This document shows positions 9,435-22,702 of a DNA stretch of 64,000 nucleotides, piece after piece. The DNA lies in the NCBI RefSeq assembly GCF_003569805.1, contig NZ_KZ984051.1, positions 621,779-685,778 of the forward strand. Reading direction: 5' to 3'. Position 1 is the stretch's first letter; each line of letters begins with the position of its first letter. The position numbers and the translations under genes are program-made. The notes beneath the pieces were generated by a model. It did no database searches and was not told where the DNA came from. It worked only from the letters and a program-made list of their open reading frames with translations. This stretch comes from Microbacterium halotolerans (lineage in GTDB: Bacteria > Actinomycetota > Actinomycetes > Actinomycetales > Microbacteriaceae).

Positions 9435-10780
9435 GGAGGGTTCCTTTCGGTAGGAGTCGGCGCGAAGCCGATGGGAGAGATGATCTGCGTCTGGTCGAGC
9501 ACCTCCTGGGCGGGCACGCCGTTCTCGAACGCCTCGTTGAGCGTCACCGTGCGGAAGAGGTTATCGACCGATGGCCAGTCAGGCGCCGTGAACGACTCCC
9601 AGTGGCCGATGCCGCCGGAGACCTCGTTCAGCACGTCGAACAGGTTCGTCTGGAAGTACTCGTTGAACTTGTTCTCGGGGTTGTGCGTGACGGCTTCGTC
9701 CTCCCACACCGACATGTTCACGGGGTCGAAGCCGAGCTCCTCCCACACCGCCACGTTCGCCTCAGGCGAGAGCTTGGCGAAGGCGAGCCATTCGGATGCG
9801 AAGTCGGCGACCGGCGACCCGGCGAGCGCGGCCGTTCCCGTGCCGCCGCCGCCGATGGTCCGAACGTCGGAACCTTCGATGACCGGGGCGGGTACGATCG
9901 CGATCTTGCCCGCGAGATCGGGCATGTAGTCGACGAACCGCGAGGTGTACCAGGCGGGATACACGACCGCGGCGTAGTCGCCGCTGTTGATCACGCCGAA
10001 GGCCTCCTCGTCATCCGGACTGCCGCCGGGGATCGTCGAGATCGCACCGGCCTCCTGCATCTCCTGCATCATCTCGATGGTCTCGACGGCCTCCGGGCTG
10101 TTCACCTGAGGCTTGCCGTCCGCGTCCATCCACTCACCGCCCAGTTGTGCGGTGATGAGCGGCTCGACGAAGTTGACGCCCGTCTCCGCGACGCCGAATT
10201 CCTTCCCTGTGCTGTCGTGATAGCTCGCACCCGCCTCGCGGAAGTCGTCCCACGTCTCGATGGTCGTGTAGTCGATCCCTGCCCCTTCGAGCAGCTCCGC
10301 GTTGTAGAACGCGACGAACGCACCGACGTGCGTGGGGAACGCGTAGACCGAGCCGTCCTTCGAGTAGAGGTCGAGACGCGCCTGCACGACATCGTCGGCA
10401 TACGGACCCGCCGCTTCGGTCAGATCGACGAGCGGCGGGTTGTCTCCCTGCACGAAGTTCGCGAACTTGTTCACCTCGATGTCGACGACGTCGGGGAGGC
10501 CCTCCCCCGCATTCAGGCCGAGTTGAAGCTTGTTGTGCATCTCCTCATAGGGGTAGATGGTGATCTGCAGATCGATCTCCTGTTCGGGATTCGCCTCGTT
10601 CCACGCATCGGCCATGGCCTCGTAGAACGCCGCGTGGACCTCGGCGAACACCCACATGTCGACGACGGTCGAACCGTCTTCGTTGACGACGGGCTCCTCG
10701 GCACCGCCGCTGCACCCGACGAGCGAGATGCCCGCGATGGCGAGCACCGCGGTCGTCAGATGAATCCTGCGCCTGTTCAT
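9428..10780 (-). CDS. Sugar ABC transporter substrate-binding lipoprotein
   Basis: Receptor of a CUT1-type sugar importer (450 aa, SBP_bac_1 family). Signal peptide MNRRRIHLTTAVLAIAGISL with lipobox LVGC (Cys23) predicts membrane anchoring. It is encoded after the two permeases and before the GH51 enzyme on the minus strand, so the predicted ligand is an arabinose-containing oligosaccharide. The extreme C terminus (NPPC) is encoded within the start region of the GH51 gene. A lone C-terminal Cys is odd but may be neutral. Confidence 0.92.
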   Translation of the reverse strand: MNRRRIHLTTAVLAIAGISLVGCSGGAEEPVVNEDGSTVVDMWVFAEVHAAFYEAMADAWNEANPEQEIDLQITIYPYEEMHNKLQLGLNAGEGLPDVVDIEVNKFANFVQGDNPPLVDLTEAAGPYADDVVQARLDLYSKDGSVYAFPTHVGAFVAFYNAELLEGAGIDYTTIETWDDFREAGASYHDSTGKEFGVAETGVNFVEPLITAQLGGEWMDADGKPQVNSPEAVETIEMMQEMQEAGAISTIPGGSPDDEEAFGVINSGDYAAVVYPAWYTSRFVDYMPDLAGKIAIVPAPVIEGSDVRTIGGGGTGTAALAGSPVADFASEWLAFAKLSPEANVAVWEELGFDPVNMSVWEDEAVTHNPENKFNEYFQTNLFDVLNEVSGGIGHWESFTAPDWPSVDNLFRTVTLNEAFENGVPAQEVLDQTQIISPIGFAPTPTERNPPC

Positions 10781-10826
10781 ATTGGTCTCCTTTGATCATG
10801 AACTGTGAGGAACGAACGGGGGCCGC

Positions 10827-11714
10827 TCACCCCTTGACCGCGCCGGCGGTCATGCCTTCGATGAAGTAGCGCTGGAAGGCGAGGAAGAGCAGAAGGACGG
10901 GAATCAGCGAGAAGAAGGCGCCGACGATCAACAGGTCGTAGTTGTTTCCGTGCGGTGTGAGCAGTGCGTTCAGACCGATCGGGAGGATGAACTTCTCGGA
11001 GCTGCGCAGCACCAGCAGCGGCCAGAGGAAGTTGTTCCAGCACAGCATGCCGTTAAGGATCGCCATGGCCGCGACGGCTGGCTTGGCGATCGGGAGCACG
11101 AGCCGGAAGAAGATCCCGAACTCGGACACCCCGTCGACCCGGCCGGCCTCCACGAGCTCGTACGGCACGCCCAGGAAGTACTGACGGAAGAAGAAGATGG
11201 TCATCGCGTGGGCGAGGAAGGGCAGGAAGATCACCGTGAAGGTGTCGGCGAGCCCGAAGTCGTTCACCTGCACGTACAGCGGCAGCATGATCATCTCGAA
11301 CGGCACCGTCATCACGATCAGCACGGCGATGAAGACGGCCTGCTTCCCGCGGAACTCGTACATCGCGATGCCGTACGAGACGAAGGAGCTGACCAGAAGC
11401 GTGAGCACGACCTGCACGGCGGTCAGCCACAGGCTGTTCCAGAACCAGATGAAGTAGTCGCCGGACTCGGTCAAGAGCACGCGATAGCTGTCGAGGTCGA
11501 ACGACGCGAAGTCGATGGCGAAGGTGACGCCGCTGCGCAGCAGCGTTCCGCCGTCCTGGAAGGTGCCGAGGAAGATCGCGATGATGGGTATCAGCGCGAT
11601 GGCCGCCATCACGATCAGGAAGGCGGACTGGATAGCCCCCGCCCAGCGGATCGGCCAGGGTGGTTTCGGCCGTTCGTTCCCGACGATCGGGATGCTCGTG
11701 CGCGTCTCGCTCAT
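10827..11714 (-). CDS. Sugar ABC transporter permease, MalG type
   Basis: Second permease of the CUT1 importer (295 aa). The start at 11714 (MSETRTSIPIVG) overlaps the TGA of the upstream permease (ATGA) and is preceded by AAGGAGGAAG. Six transmembrane segments are expected. The coupling motif EAGRVDGVSEFGIFFRLVLPIAKPA (EAA loop, about residues 200-225) and a C-terminal SRP-like end (FIEGMTAGAVKG) are typical of MalG-like proteins. The open frame upstream of 11714 belongs to the neighbouring gene read in another frame. Confidence 0.93.
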   Translation of the reverse strand: MSETRTSIPIVGNERPKPPWPIRWAGAIQSAFLIVMAAIALIPIIAIFLGTFQDGGTLLRSGVTFAIDFASFDLDSYRVLLTESGDYFIWFWNSLWLTAVQVVLTLLVSSFVSYGIAMYEFRGKQAVFIAVLIVMTVPFEMIMLPLYVQVNDFGLADTFTVIFLPFLAHAMTIFFFRQYFLGVPYELVEAGRVDGVSEFGIFFRLVLPIAKPAVAAMAILNGMLCWNNFLWPLLVLRSSEKFILPIGLNALLTPHGNNYDLLIVGAFFSLIPVLLLFLAFQRYFIEGMTAGAVKG

Positions 11715-12610
11715 CGCGCTTCCTCCTTCCGGAAGGTGCCCGTCAGCGCGAGCTGCGTGATGTTGATGGTGAGCACCACGGCGAGCAGGACGACGCCCAC
11801 GGCCGCGGCGAAGCCCATGTCGTTCTGCTGGATGCCCTGTCGGTACAGGTATCCGACGATCGTCAGACCCTGATTGTTGGGCGACTGGTTGCCGGCGTAG
11901 AGCATGAAGCTCTCGGTGAACATCGCCAGGCCCCCGTAGATGCTGATCGTGACCACGTACACGATCGTCGGACGCAGATTCGGCACGGTGATCTGGAAGA
12001 ACTGAGCGACCCGTCCGGCCCCGTCGATCGATGCCGCCTCGTAGTACTCCCGCGGAATCGACTGCATCCCGGCGAGGAAGTACATCGTGTTCACGCCGGT
12101 CCATCTCCAGAGCGCCAGAATCAGGAGCACGACGAGCCCCGGCACGTCCTCGCGCAGCCAGCGCACCGGATCGAGGCCGATCGCGCCGAACACCTGGTTG
12201 ATGACGGCCGTCTCGCTCTCCGAGAACATGAGACGGAACACGAGACCGGCGACCACAAGGGAGGTCAGCGCAGGGACGAACAGCGACGCCTTGAAGAACG
12301 ACTTGACCCGGTCGCTGCCGATCTTCGAGTTGAGAATCGCGGCGAGCACCATCGGAATCGGCACCAGAAGCACCATCGTCAGCATCATGTAGCGGAAGCT
12401 GTTCCACATCGCCTGCCAGAACACGCGGTCGCCGACCATCCGCTCGTAGTTCGCGACGCCGACGAAAGACTCCTGGCCGTACAGCACCTCGTGGAAGCTC
12501 ATGAAGAAGGAGCGACCGACCGGGACCGCCCAGAACACGAGCAGCGTGATGATGAACGGCAGCACGAAGAGATACGGAGCGGCCTTCTTCGAATAGAGCA
12601 GTCGCTTCAT
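11711..12610 (-). CDS. Sugar ABC transporter permease, MalF type
   Basis: First permease of the CUT1 importer (299 aa) and first gene of the arabinoside operon. The start at 12610 (MKRLLYSKKAAPYLF) has AGGAAG 6 nt upstream; this excludes the operator from the coding region. The EAA coupling loop reads YEAASIDGAGRVAQFFQITVPNLRP (around residues 195-220). No ATP-binding subunit gene is present nearby. In actinobacteria such importers are often energised by a shared MsiK-type ATPase encoded elsewhere. Confidence 0.92.
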   Translation of the reverse strand: MKRLLYSKKAAPYLFVLPFIITLLVFWAVPVGRSFFMSFHEVLYGQESFVGVANYERMVGDRVFWQAMWNSFRYMMLTMVLLVPIPMVLAAILNSKIGSDRVKSFFKASLFVPALTSLVVAGLVFRLMFSESETAVINQVFGAIGLDPVRWLREDVPGLVVLLILALWRWTGVNTMYFLAGMQSIPREYYEAASIDGAGRVAQFFQITVPNLRPTIVYVVTISIYGGLAMFTESFMLYAGNQSPNNQGLTIVGYLYRQGIQQNDMGFAAAVGVVLLAVVLTINITQLALTGTFRKEEAR

Positions 12611-12656
12611 TGCAGCTTCCTGGGTGAGGGAGTCGGCATCATTGCCGGAGTTCACA

Positions 12657-12670
12657 TTACAGCGCTGTAA
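12657..12670. promoter_or_regulatory. LacI-family operator upstream of the arabinoside operon
   Basis: TTACAGCGCTGTAA is a perfect 14-bp palindrome centred on CG, 47 bp before the start codon of the MalF-type permease and about 170 bp before the divergent LacI gene. Size, symmetry and a central CG step fit LacI-family operators. The divergent regulator is the obvious candidate to bind it, probably repressing the transport/GH51 operon until an arabinose-derived ligand is present. Confidence 0.75.
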
Positions 12671-12837
12671 ATGCGGACGCAAGAGCATGCCAGTTTCTCG
12701 CTGATACAGTGGGATGTCAGCGAATCCTTCCCCTCTCCGAAATGTGGATCAACGTTGTAAGAAGCGATCCCGGATCTCCGATGGCTAGAGTGGTCGGAAG
12801 CGAAGCGGAACGCGGTGGAGACGGCAACGGGAGCGTG

Positions 12838-13869
12838 ATGGCATCGACAATGCAGGACGTCGCGCAGCTCGCGGGCGTGTCGATGAAGACTGTCTCGAAC
12901 GTCATCCATGAGCACCCGCACGTCCGCCCCTCCACACGAGAACGCGTTCGCGCGGCGATCGACGAACTGGGCTACCGCCCGAACATGTCCGCCCGCGGCC
13001 TCCGATCAGGCCGCACCGGTGTGATCGGCCTCGCCGTGCCGGCCCTTCGCGAGAACTATTTCGCCGAGCTCGCCGATGCGGTCATCCGAGCGGCCGACCG
13101 TCATGGGCTGAGCGTGCTCGTCGAACAGACCAGCGGCGAGCGTGACCGCGAGATCGAGGTCCTCACCGACAAACGGGCTCGTCTCACCGACGGACTGCTC
13201 TTCAGCCCGGTCGCGTTGGGGCAATCGGACGCCCCTCTCCTCGATACGGCGTTTCCCCTGGTACTGCTCGGCGAGCGCATCTTCGGCGGACCGACCGACC
13301 ACGTCGCCATGCACAACACCTCGTCCGCTCGCGCGGCGGTCGAGCACCTGATCGACATCGGAAGACGCCGGATCGCCGTCATCGGAGCGGAACACGATGC
13401 GGACGACGAGGCGAGTTCCGCCAGGCTCAGGGTTGCGGGCTATCTCCAGGCGCTCGAAGGCGCGAACATCCCGGTCGATCCGGACCTCATTCGCCACGGA
13501 TCGCACTGGAGTCGGGACACAGGTGCGATGTCGATCCGAGACCTGCTCCGCGACGGCATCGGGTTCGACGCGGTCTTCGCGCTCAACGACTCGCTGGGGC
13601 TCGGCGCTCTCCGCGCGCTCGGCGAAGCCGGGCTGCGCACGCCCGAGGACGTCGCGGTGATCGGCTTCGACAACATCGACGAGGCGCAGTTCACCGTTCC
13701 GTCGATGTCGAGCGTCGACGTCGGCCGCGATCAGATCGCGACCGACGCCGTCGACATGCTCATCGAGCGGATCGAGAACAAGGCGCACGGCCAGCGACCC
13801 CGCACCGTCAAACCCGACTACAGAATCATTCGGCGCGAGTCGACCGGGTTTCCCGTCAACGGCCGCTAG
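12838..13869 (+). CDS. LacI family transcriptional regulator (arabinoside cluster)
   Basis: A 343-aa LacI/GalR regulator. The HTH is at the N terminus (MQDVAQLAGVSMKTVSNVI), followed by the hinge helix region and a periplasmic-binding-protein-like sensor domain (from about residue 60), ending in a cluster of residues typical of ligand closure (VIGFDNIDEAQFTVPSMSSV). The start ATG 12838 is chosen because it places the HTH at the N terminus and follows GGGAG; the frame is open 43 codons upstream. It is divergent from the arabinoside import operon and the palindrome lies between them, so it most likely represses that operon. Confidence 0.92.
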   Translation: MASTMQDVAQLAGVSMKTVSNVIHEHPHVRPSTRERVRAAIDELGYRPNMSARGLRSGRTGVIGLAVPALRENYFAELADAVIRAADRHGLSVLVEQTSGERDREIEVLTDKRARLTDGLLFSPVALGQSDAPLLDTAFPLVLLGERIFGGPTDHVAMHNTSSARAAVEHLIDIGRRRIAVIGAEHDADDEASSARLRVAGYLQALEGANIPVDPDLIRHGSHWSRDTGAMSIRDLLRDGIGFDAVFALNDSLGLGALRALGEAGLRTPEDVAVIGFDNIDEAQFTVPSMSSVDVGRDQIATDAVDMLIERIENKAHGQRPRTVKPDYRIIRRESTGFPVNGR

Positions 13870-14190
13870 GGAGTGAACGAGGAACCGTTCCCGAGACGAA
13901 CAGGTTCGGCAGCAAGTCGATCAGCGACTTCTGCCGGACGTCCGAGCTGTGCAGCAGTCGTGGACCCAGGGCGTCGGAGTCGTTGCGCGATCGGGCTGCC
14001 GAGCACCTCCTTCTAAGCGTTCGGGGTGTCGCCGTCGCCCATCACCACGACGACCATGGGTTCGATCTCGCCCTCAAGTGCGAGATCGTCTGAGATCTGT
14101 GCGGCCCGGCCGGGTTCTGTCATGGCAGGCTCGTGGCTGCTGCGGACGCTTCGTGCACGCCGGCGACCAGACACGTGCCCCGCACAGCAG
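13870..14190. other. Gene-poor interval with a possible esterase remnant
   Basis: No intact gene is supported here. On the minus strand, 14013-14120 encodes a short stretch ending EGEIEPMVVVVMGDGDTPNA before a stop. It resembles the segment preceding the nucleophile in enterochelin-esterase-like proteins (family pattern EGxxxPMIVVMPDG). With no catalytic serine or remaining domain, this would be only a decayed fragment. The resemblance is by eye and weak. Confidence 0.3.
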
Positions 14191-14215
14191 AAAGCCCCGC
14201 GTGACGCGGGGCCTT
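14191..14215 (-). terminator. Intrinsic terminator after the tRNA pair
   Basis: GCCCCGCG-TGA-CGCGGGGC forms an 8-bp GC stem with a 3-nt loop, followed on the minus strand by TTT. It lies about 35 bp beyond the 3' end of tRNA-Ala and is well placed to end the tRNA-Ile/tRNA-Ala transcript. Confidence 0.75.
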
Positions 14216-14246
14216 CCTTACGAGTCACTGTCTCAAAGTCCTCGAG

Positions 14247-14319
14247 TGGAGCCTAGGAGATTCGAACTCCTGACATCCTGCTTGCAAAGCAGGCGCTCTA
14301 CCAACTGAGCTAAGGCCCC
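14247..14319 (-). tRNA. tRNA-Ala (anticodon TGC)
   Basis: A 73-nt cloverleaf read on the minus strand. The acceptor stem GGGGCCT pairs with AGGCTCC (one G-U), the D arm is AGCTCAGTTGGTAGAGC, the anticodon loop CTTTGCAAG gives TGC, and the T arm contains GTTCGAATC. Discriminator A. The 3' CCA is not encoded (CT follows), consistent with the CCA-adding enzyme gene at 41.2 kb. Confidence 0.96.
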
Positions 14320-14341
14320 GTGCGGGTATGAAATTGGAGGG

Positions 14342-14415
14342 TGGGGCTACCAGGACTTGAACCTGGGACCTCTTCATTATCAGTGAAGCGCTCTAACCGC
14401 CTGAGCTATAGCCCC
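14342..14415 (-). tRNA. tRNA-Ile (anticodon GAT)
   Basis: A 74-nt cloverleaf on the minus strand. The acceptor stem GGGGCTA pairs with TAGCCCC, the D arm is AGCTCAGGCGGTTAGAGC, the anticodon loop CTGATAA gives GAT, and the T arm contains GTTCAAGTC. Discriminator A. It lies 22 bp upstream of tRNA-Ala on the same strand, so the two are probably co-transcribed. A tRNA-Ile/tRNA-Ala pair beside gyrA is common in actinobacteria. Confidence 0.96.
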
Positions 14416-14471
14416 GTAGTGATGGCGTCTCGGCTCTCACCGATCAACCTACAAGAGTTTACCCAATGATC

Positions 14472-14518
14472 CTGCGCGGTGCGAATCGTGCGCCTCCCGG
14501 CCGTGTCGCACCGCGCAG
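14472..14518 (-). terminator. Hairpin terminator after the gyrA/DUF3566 genes
   Basis: Perfect 13-bp arms, CTGCGCGGTGCGA (14472-14484) and its complement (14506-14518), with a 21-nt loop, lie 6 bp past the DUF3566 stop codon on the minus strand. There is no T-tract, as is frequent in GC-rich actinobacteria. Confidence 0.6.
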
Positions 14519-14524
14519 CGAGGA

Positions 14525-14919
14525 TCAGTTGGAGGTGAATCCGACCAGCAGACCGCCGGAGACCTTGACTGCGAGATTGTAGATTCCGGCCATCACGGCG
14601 CCGAGAACGGTCACCACGATGAGGTTCAGGATGGCGAGGACGCCGGCGAACGCCATCACCTGCGGCAGGCCGATGAACGACGCGATCTGGATGTCCGCAA
14701 AGCCCGCGATGAATTCGTCGAGCTGGTCGATGATGTGCATCGTGTCGATGATCATGTAGATCAGGAAGAACGACACCACGGTCACGATCGCGACCACGAT
14801 CGCTGCCAGGAACGACAGCTTGATGGCCGACCAGAAGTCGATGTACACCAGGCGCAGGCGCACCTGCTTCGATCGCGGCTTGCGCGAGCTCTTCTGTGCC
14901 AGCTTGTCGGCTACCGTGC

Positions 14920-14923
<4 letters not shown>
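14525..14923 (-). CDS. DUF3566 membrane protein
   Basis: A 132-aa membrane protein of the DUF3566 family (homologous in position to the mycobacterial gene after gyrA). It has a basic N terminus, a hydrophobic segment at about residues 35-58 ([25 protein letters not shown]) and a second near 88-118. Its ATG overlaps the gyrA TGA (ATGA), so it is translated with gyrA. Function is unknown; the conserved place beside gyrase suggests a link to origin-proximal membrane or envelope functions, which is only context. Confidence 0.88.
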
Positions 14924-17484
<2,561 letters not shown>

Positions 17485-17516
17485 GTGTTCTGTCTCTCTT
17501 CGCTACCGGCCGTCGA

Positions 17517-19613
<2,097 letters not shown>

Positions 19614-19765
19614 TTACCTGGTGGATGGCTTCCACAGGGCACAGACGGGCCCTTAGGCGCGAGAAAAACCGCGCTCCCCGGGCCCCGATGGTTCACCGGC
19701 CCCTTATCGCCGCTACAGGCCCGCAGAGCAATCCGGATCACCCCCGCCGTTCGCGACGAGGTCTC

Positions 19766-20260
19766 TCACCCGTATGTGTCCCTCGGGCCGCGGCCGGGCA
19801 CCGTGCGCGGGCCCCACTTCCAACTCGGCGCGTCGGGGCCGACGAAGCGGACCGCGTCGACGCCTGCCTCGGGGAACCGCGTGCTGATCTGGGTCAGGAT
19901 GTGCGCTCGCATGAACTGCAGATTCTTCGCCCACGCCGTCGAGTCGCACTGGATCGTGAGGGTGCCGTTCATGAGGGATGTCGGCTCGGAGTGCTGCGCG
20001 GTCTCGGTGCCAGCCACGTCCTCCCAGCGCCTCACCAGATCCTCCTTTGCCAGCTGCCCGCTCCAGCCCGACTGCTGCGTCAGCTTGTCGAGGGCGTCGC
20101 CGAGGGGCTTCGGGTCGCGCCCGGCCATGAACGGCTGGTTGCCGTCGTCCTCGGTGCTGCGCTTTCGGCGCCGCGACCGTTTGGCGTACTTCGACGGCTC
20201 CAGACCCCGCAGCCTCAGGTAGGTCGCCAGCGTTTCTGGAAGCTCGGGCGTGTCAGCCAT
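19766..20260 (-). CDS. dciA: DciA family protein (DUF721), replicative-helicase loader factor
   Basis: A 164-aa DUF721/DciA protein. The conserved C-terminal DciA fold spans about residues 75-150 (VRRWEDVAG... LTIQCDSTAWAKNLQFM). DciA proteins help load DnaB in bacteria lacking DnaC/DnaI. The ATG at 20260 overlaps the recF stop by 8 bp; the frame is open 19 codons further but that extension lies within recF. The N-terminal 60 residues are basic (AKRSRRRKR). Confidence 0.88.
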   Translation of the reverse strand: MADTPELPETLATYLRLRGLEPSKYAKRSRRRKRSTEDDGNQPFMAGRDPKPLGDALDKLTQQSGWSGQLAKEDLVRRWEDVAGTETAQHSEPTSLMNGTLTIQCDSTAWAKNLQFMRAHILTQISTRFPEAGVDAVRFVGPDAPSWKWGPRTVPGRGPRDTYG

Positions 20261-21464
20261 CGTCGCCGCCCCTGTCAGCCGGATGCGTCGCGTCCGCCGT
20301 TTCGGCGGGGGGATCATCGACGAGCGGGCCGAGAACGCGACCGTGATCGATCCGGATGGCGCTGCCGCGCAGCGGCTCGGGCACGTCGCCGGCGACAGCT
20401 GCCGTCACGACGACCTGCTCGTAGTCGGCGACGACTCCCGCCAGCCTGGCACGGCGATCGGCGTCGAGTTCGGCGAACACATCGTCGAGGATCAGGATCG
20501 GATCGCCGCCCTGCGACTCCCGGCGCAGCAGATCGGATGCGGCCAGGCGCAGCGCCAACGACATCGACCAGCTCTCGCCGTGCGACGCGTATCCCTTCAC
20601 GGGCAGCCCTCGCACTCGCAGCAGCAGATCGTCGCGGTGCGGACCGACCAGGCTCAGCCCACGTTCGAACTCGGCGGAGCGCCTCTGAGCGAGCGCCGCT
20701 CGGAACTGCGCAGCGGTCGGTCCCTCCGCTTCGCCTTCGGCGTCGTCGCCCTCCTCCGGATCGGCGCCGTGGATCGAGAGCGTCCACGACAGCTCCGGCC
20801 GGTGATCGGCGCCGGCGACACCCTCGTATGCGCGCGCGAGCGGCGCCTGCAGATCCTCGGCCATCTTCACCCTCGCGTCGATGATCTCCGAGCCGAGAGC
20901 GACGAGCTTGTCGTCCCATACGTCGAGCGTGGGGAGAGCGGATGCCTTCATGCCGCGGGCCCTGGCCGACTTCAGCAGCGTCGTGCGCTGCTTCAGCGTG
21001 CGGTCGTAGTCCGACAGCACCGCCGCCATGCGCGGCGTGCGCTGGATCAGCAGCTGATCGGCGAACTTGCGCCGCTCCGACGGGTTACCCCGCACGATCT
21101 GCAGATCCTCCGGGGCGAACAGCACGACCTGCGCATAGCGCGGCAGCTCCCCGGGGCGCACCGACGTGCCGCCGATCCGTGCCTTGTTCGCGCCCTGCTT
21201 GTTGATCTGCAGCTCGAGCGTCACCGTCCGCACCCCGTGGCGCAGCCTGGCCCGTACGAATGCGGCGTCCTGTCCCTCCCGCACGAGCGGGGCATCGGCG
21301 GAGACCCGATGCGAACCCAGCGTGGCGAGATACGCGATCGCCTCGGCGAGGTTCGTCTTGCCCTGACCGTTCCGCCCCACGAGCACATTCGGCCCCGCCC
21401 CGAGCGCCAGCTCGGCCTCCGCATAGTTGCGGAAGTCCTTCAGGCTGAGGTGCTCGACGATCAC
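20253..21464 (-). CDS. recF: DNA replication/repair protein RecF
   Basis: A 403-aa SMC-like ATPase that helps load RecA at gaps. Walker A is GRNGQGKTNL (residues 34-43), the ABC-type signature region is VKGYASHGESWSMSLALRLA, and Walker B is ILDDVFAELD near the C terminus. There is an acidic insertion at about 260-275 (EGDDAEGEAEG). It lies between dnaN and dciA on the leading strand. Confidence 0.96.
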   Translation of the reverse strand: MIVEHLSLKDFRNYAEAELALGAGPNVLVGRNGQGKTNLAEAIAYLATLGSHRVSADAPLVREGQDAAFVRARLRHGVRTVTLELQINKQGANKARIGGTSVRPGELPRYAQVVLFAPEDLQIVRGNPSERRKFADQLLIQRTPRMAAVLSDYDRTLKQRTTLLKSARARGMKASALPTLDVWDDKLVALGSEIIDARVKMAEDLQAPLARAYEGVAGADHRPELSWTLSIHGADPEEGDDAEGEAEGPTAAQFRAALAQRRSAEFERGLSLVGPHRDDLLLRVRGLPVKGYASHGESWSMSLALRLAASDLLRRESQGGDPILILDDVFAELDADRRARLAGVVADYEQVVVTAAVAGDVPEPLRGSAIRIDHGRVLGPLVDDPPAETADATHPADRGGDDG

Positions 21465-21559
21465 GCGGTAACCCTAACGATGACACCCGACATCCGACTC
21501 GCTGAACTGAGTCGAGCGAGCACGGTCATGAGTACGTGCCGACGACAAGCGCAGCCGGC

Positions 21560-22702
21560 TCAGCGAAGCAACAGGTTCGGTTGGAGAAGGTACTTGAAGG
21601 AGTCCTTCGCCGCCTCGTCGACCGAGGTCTGACTGGTGACGAGGATGGGACTGAGCTTGTTCGCGTTGTCGCTCGACGTGAACGTCACGCGCACGAACGG
21701 GCTCTTCACGGCGCCGAGCGACTCGAGCAGATACTGCGGGTTGAGCCCGATCGTCACATCCTCGCCCTGCAGGTGCGCGTCGACCGTCTCGGATGCGCGG
21801 GCCTGGTCGCCGCCCGATGCGTCCATCGTCACCGACTGGTCGGCGAACGTGAAACGCAGCGGTGCGGAACGGTCGAGCACGAGAGCGACGCGGCGCACCG
21901 CCTCGACGAAGTCGGCAGTGTTCACCACGGCGTAGTGCTCCGTCTGCTCGGGGAACAGCCGACGGACCGGCGGGAAGTTGCCCTTGATCAGCAGCGACGT
22001 GACGGTGCGGTTGCCCGACGTGAACGCGATGATCTCCCGGTCACCAGTCCCCGAGAAGGCGATCGAGATGTTCTCGCCGTGCGAGAAGGTCTTTCCGACC
22101 TCCTGCAGGGTGCGGGCGGGTACCAGAGCGGCCTGATCCTGTTGTCCGCCGTCCCAGTCGATGTCACGCAGCGCGACGCGGTACCGATCGGTGGCGACGA
22201 GGCTGAGCTGGTTCTCCTTCACCTCGAGCTGCACACCCGTGAGCACCGGAGTGACGTCGTCCTTCGATGCGGCGAAGCCCACCTGCGCGATGGCAGTGGC
22301 GAAGTCCTCGCCGGGCACCAGGCCCGATTCGCCTGTGACCTCCGGGATAGCGGGGTATTCCTCGACGGGCATGGATGCGAGCGCGAAGCTGGCGGAGCCG
22401 CAGGTGAGGGAGACGCCGCCGTCCTCCTCCGTCGAGATCTGGATCGGCGCGTTGGGCAGCCGGCTGGCGATGTCGCTCAGCAGCCGGCCGTGCACGAGGA
22501 TCGTGCCTGGCTCGTCGATGGTGGCGCTGATGGTTGTTCGGGCGGAAGCCTCGTAGTCGAAAGCCGACAGCGAGAGTTCGCCGTTCTCTGTTGCCTCGAT
22601 GAGCACACCGGCGAGGATCGGCTGGGGGTTCCGCTGGGGCAGAAGCTTGACGACGAACGAGACAGCGTCGCTGAACACGTCGCGGTTCACGTGGAACTTC
22701 AC
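21560..22702 (-). CDS. dnaN: DNA polymerase III beta subunit (sliding clamp)
   Basis: The 380-aa beta clamp, made of three domains of about 120 residues. The start is taken at GTG 22702 (reading VKFHVNRDVFSDAVSFV), with GAAGGG 7 nt upstream; this matches the usual N terminus of actinobacterial DnaN. The C terminus has the clamp motif NPQYLLESLGAV and the ending PNLLLR-like tail. A Gly-rich gnd-type gene, found between dnaN and recF in some relatives, is absent here; only 95 bp separate them. Confidence 0.97.
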   Translation of the reverse strand: MKFHVNRDVFSDAVSFVVKLLPQRNPQPILAGVLIEATENGELSLSAFDYEASARTTISATIDEPGTILVHGRLLSDIASRLPNAPIQISTEEDGGVSLTCGSASFALASMPVEEYPAIPEVTGESGLVPGEDFATAIAQVGFAASKDDVTPVLTGVQLEVKENQLSLVATDRYRVALRDIDWDGGQQDQAALVPARTLQEVGKTFSHGENISIAFSGTGDREIIAFTSGNRTVTSLLIKGNFPPVRRLFPEQTEHYAVVNTADFVEAVRRVALVLDRSAPLRFTFADQSVTMDASGGDQARASETVDAHLQGEDVTIGLNPQYLLESLGAVKSPFVRVTFTSSDNANKLSPILVTSQTSVDEAAKDSFKYLLQPNLLLR

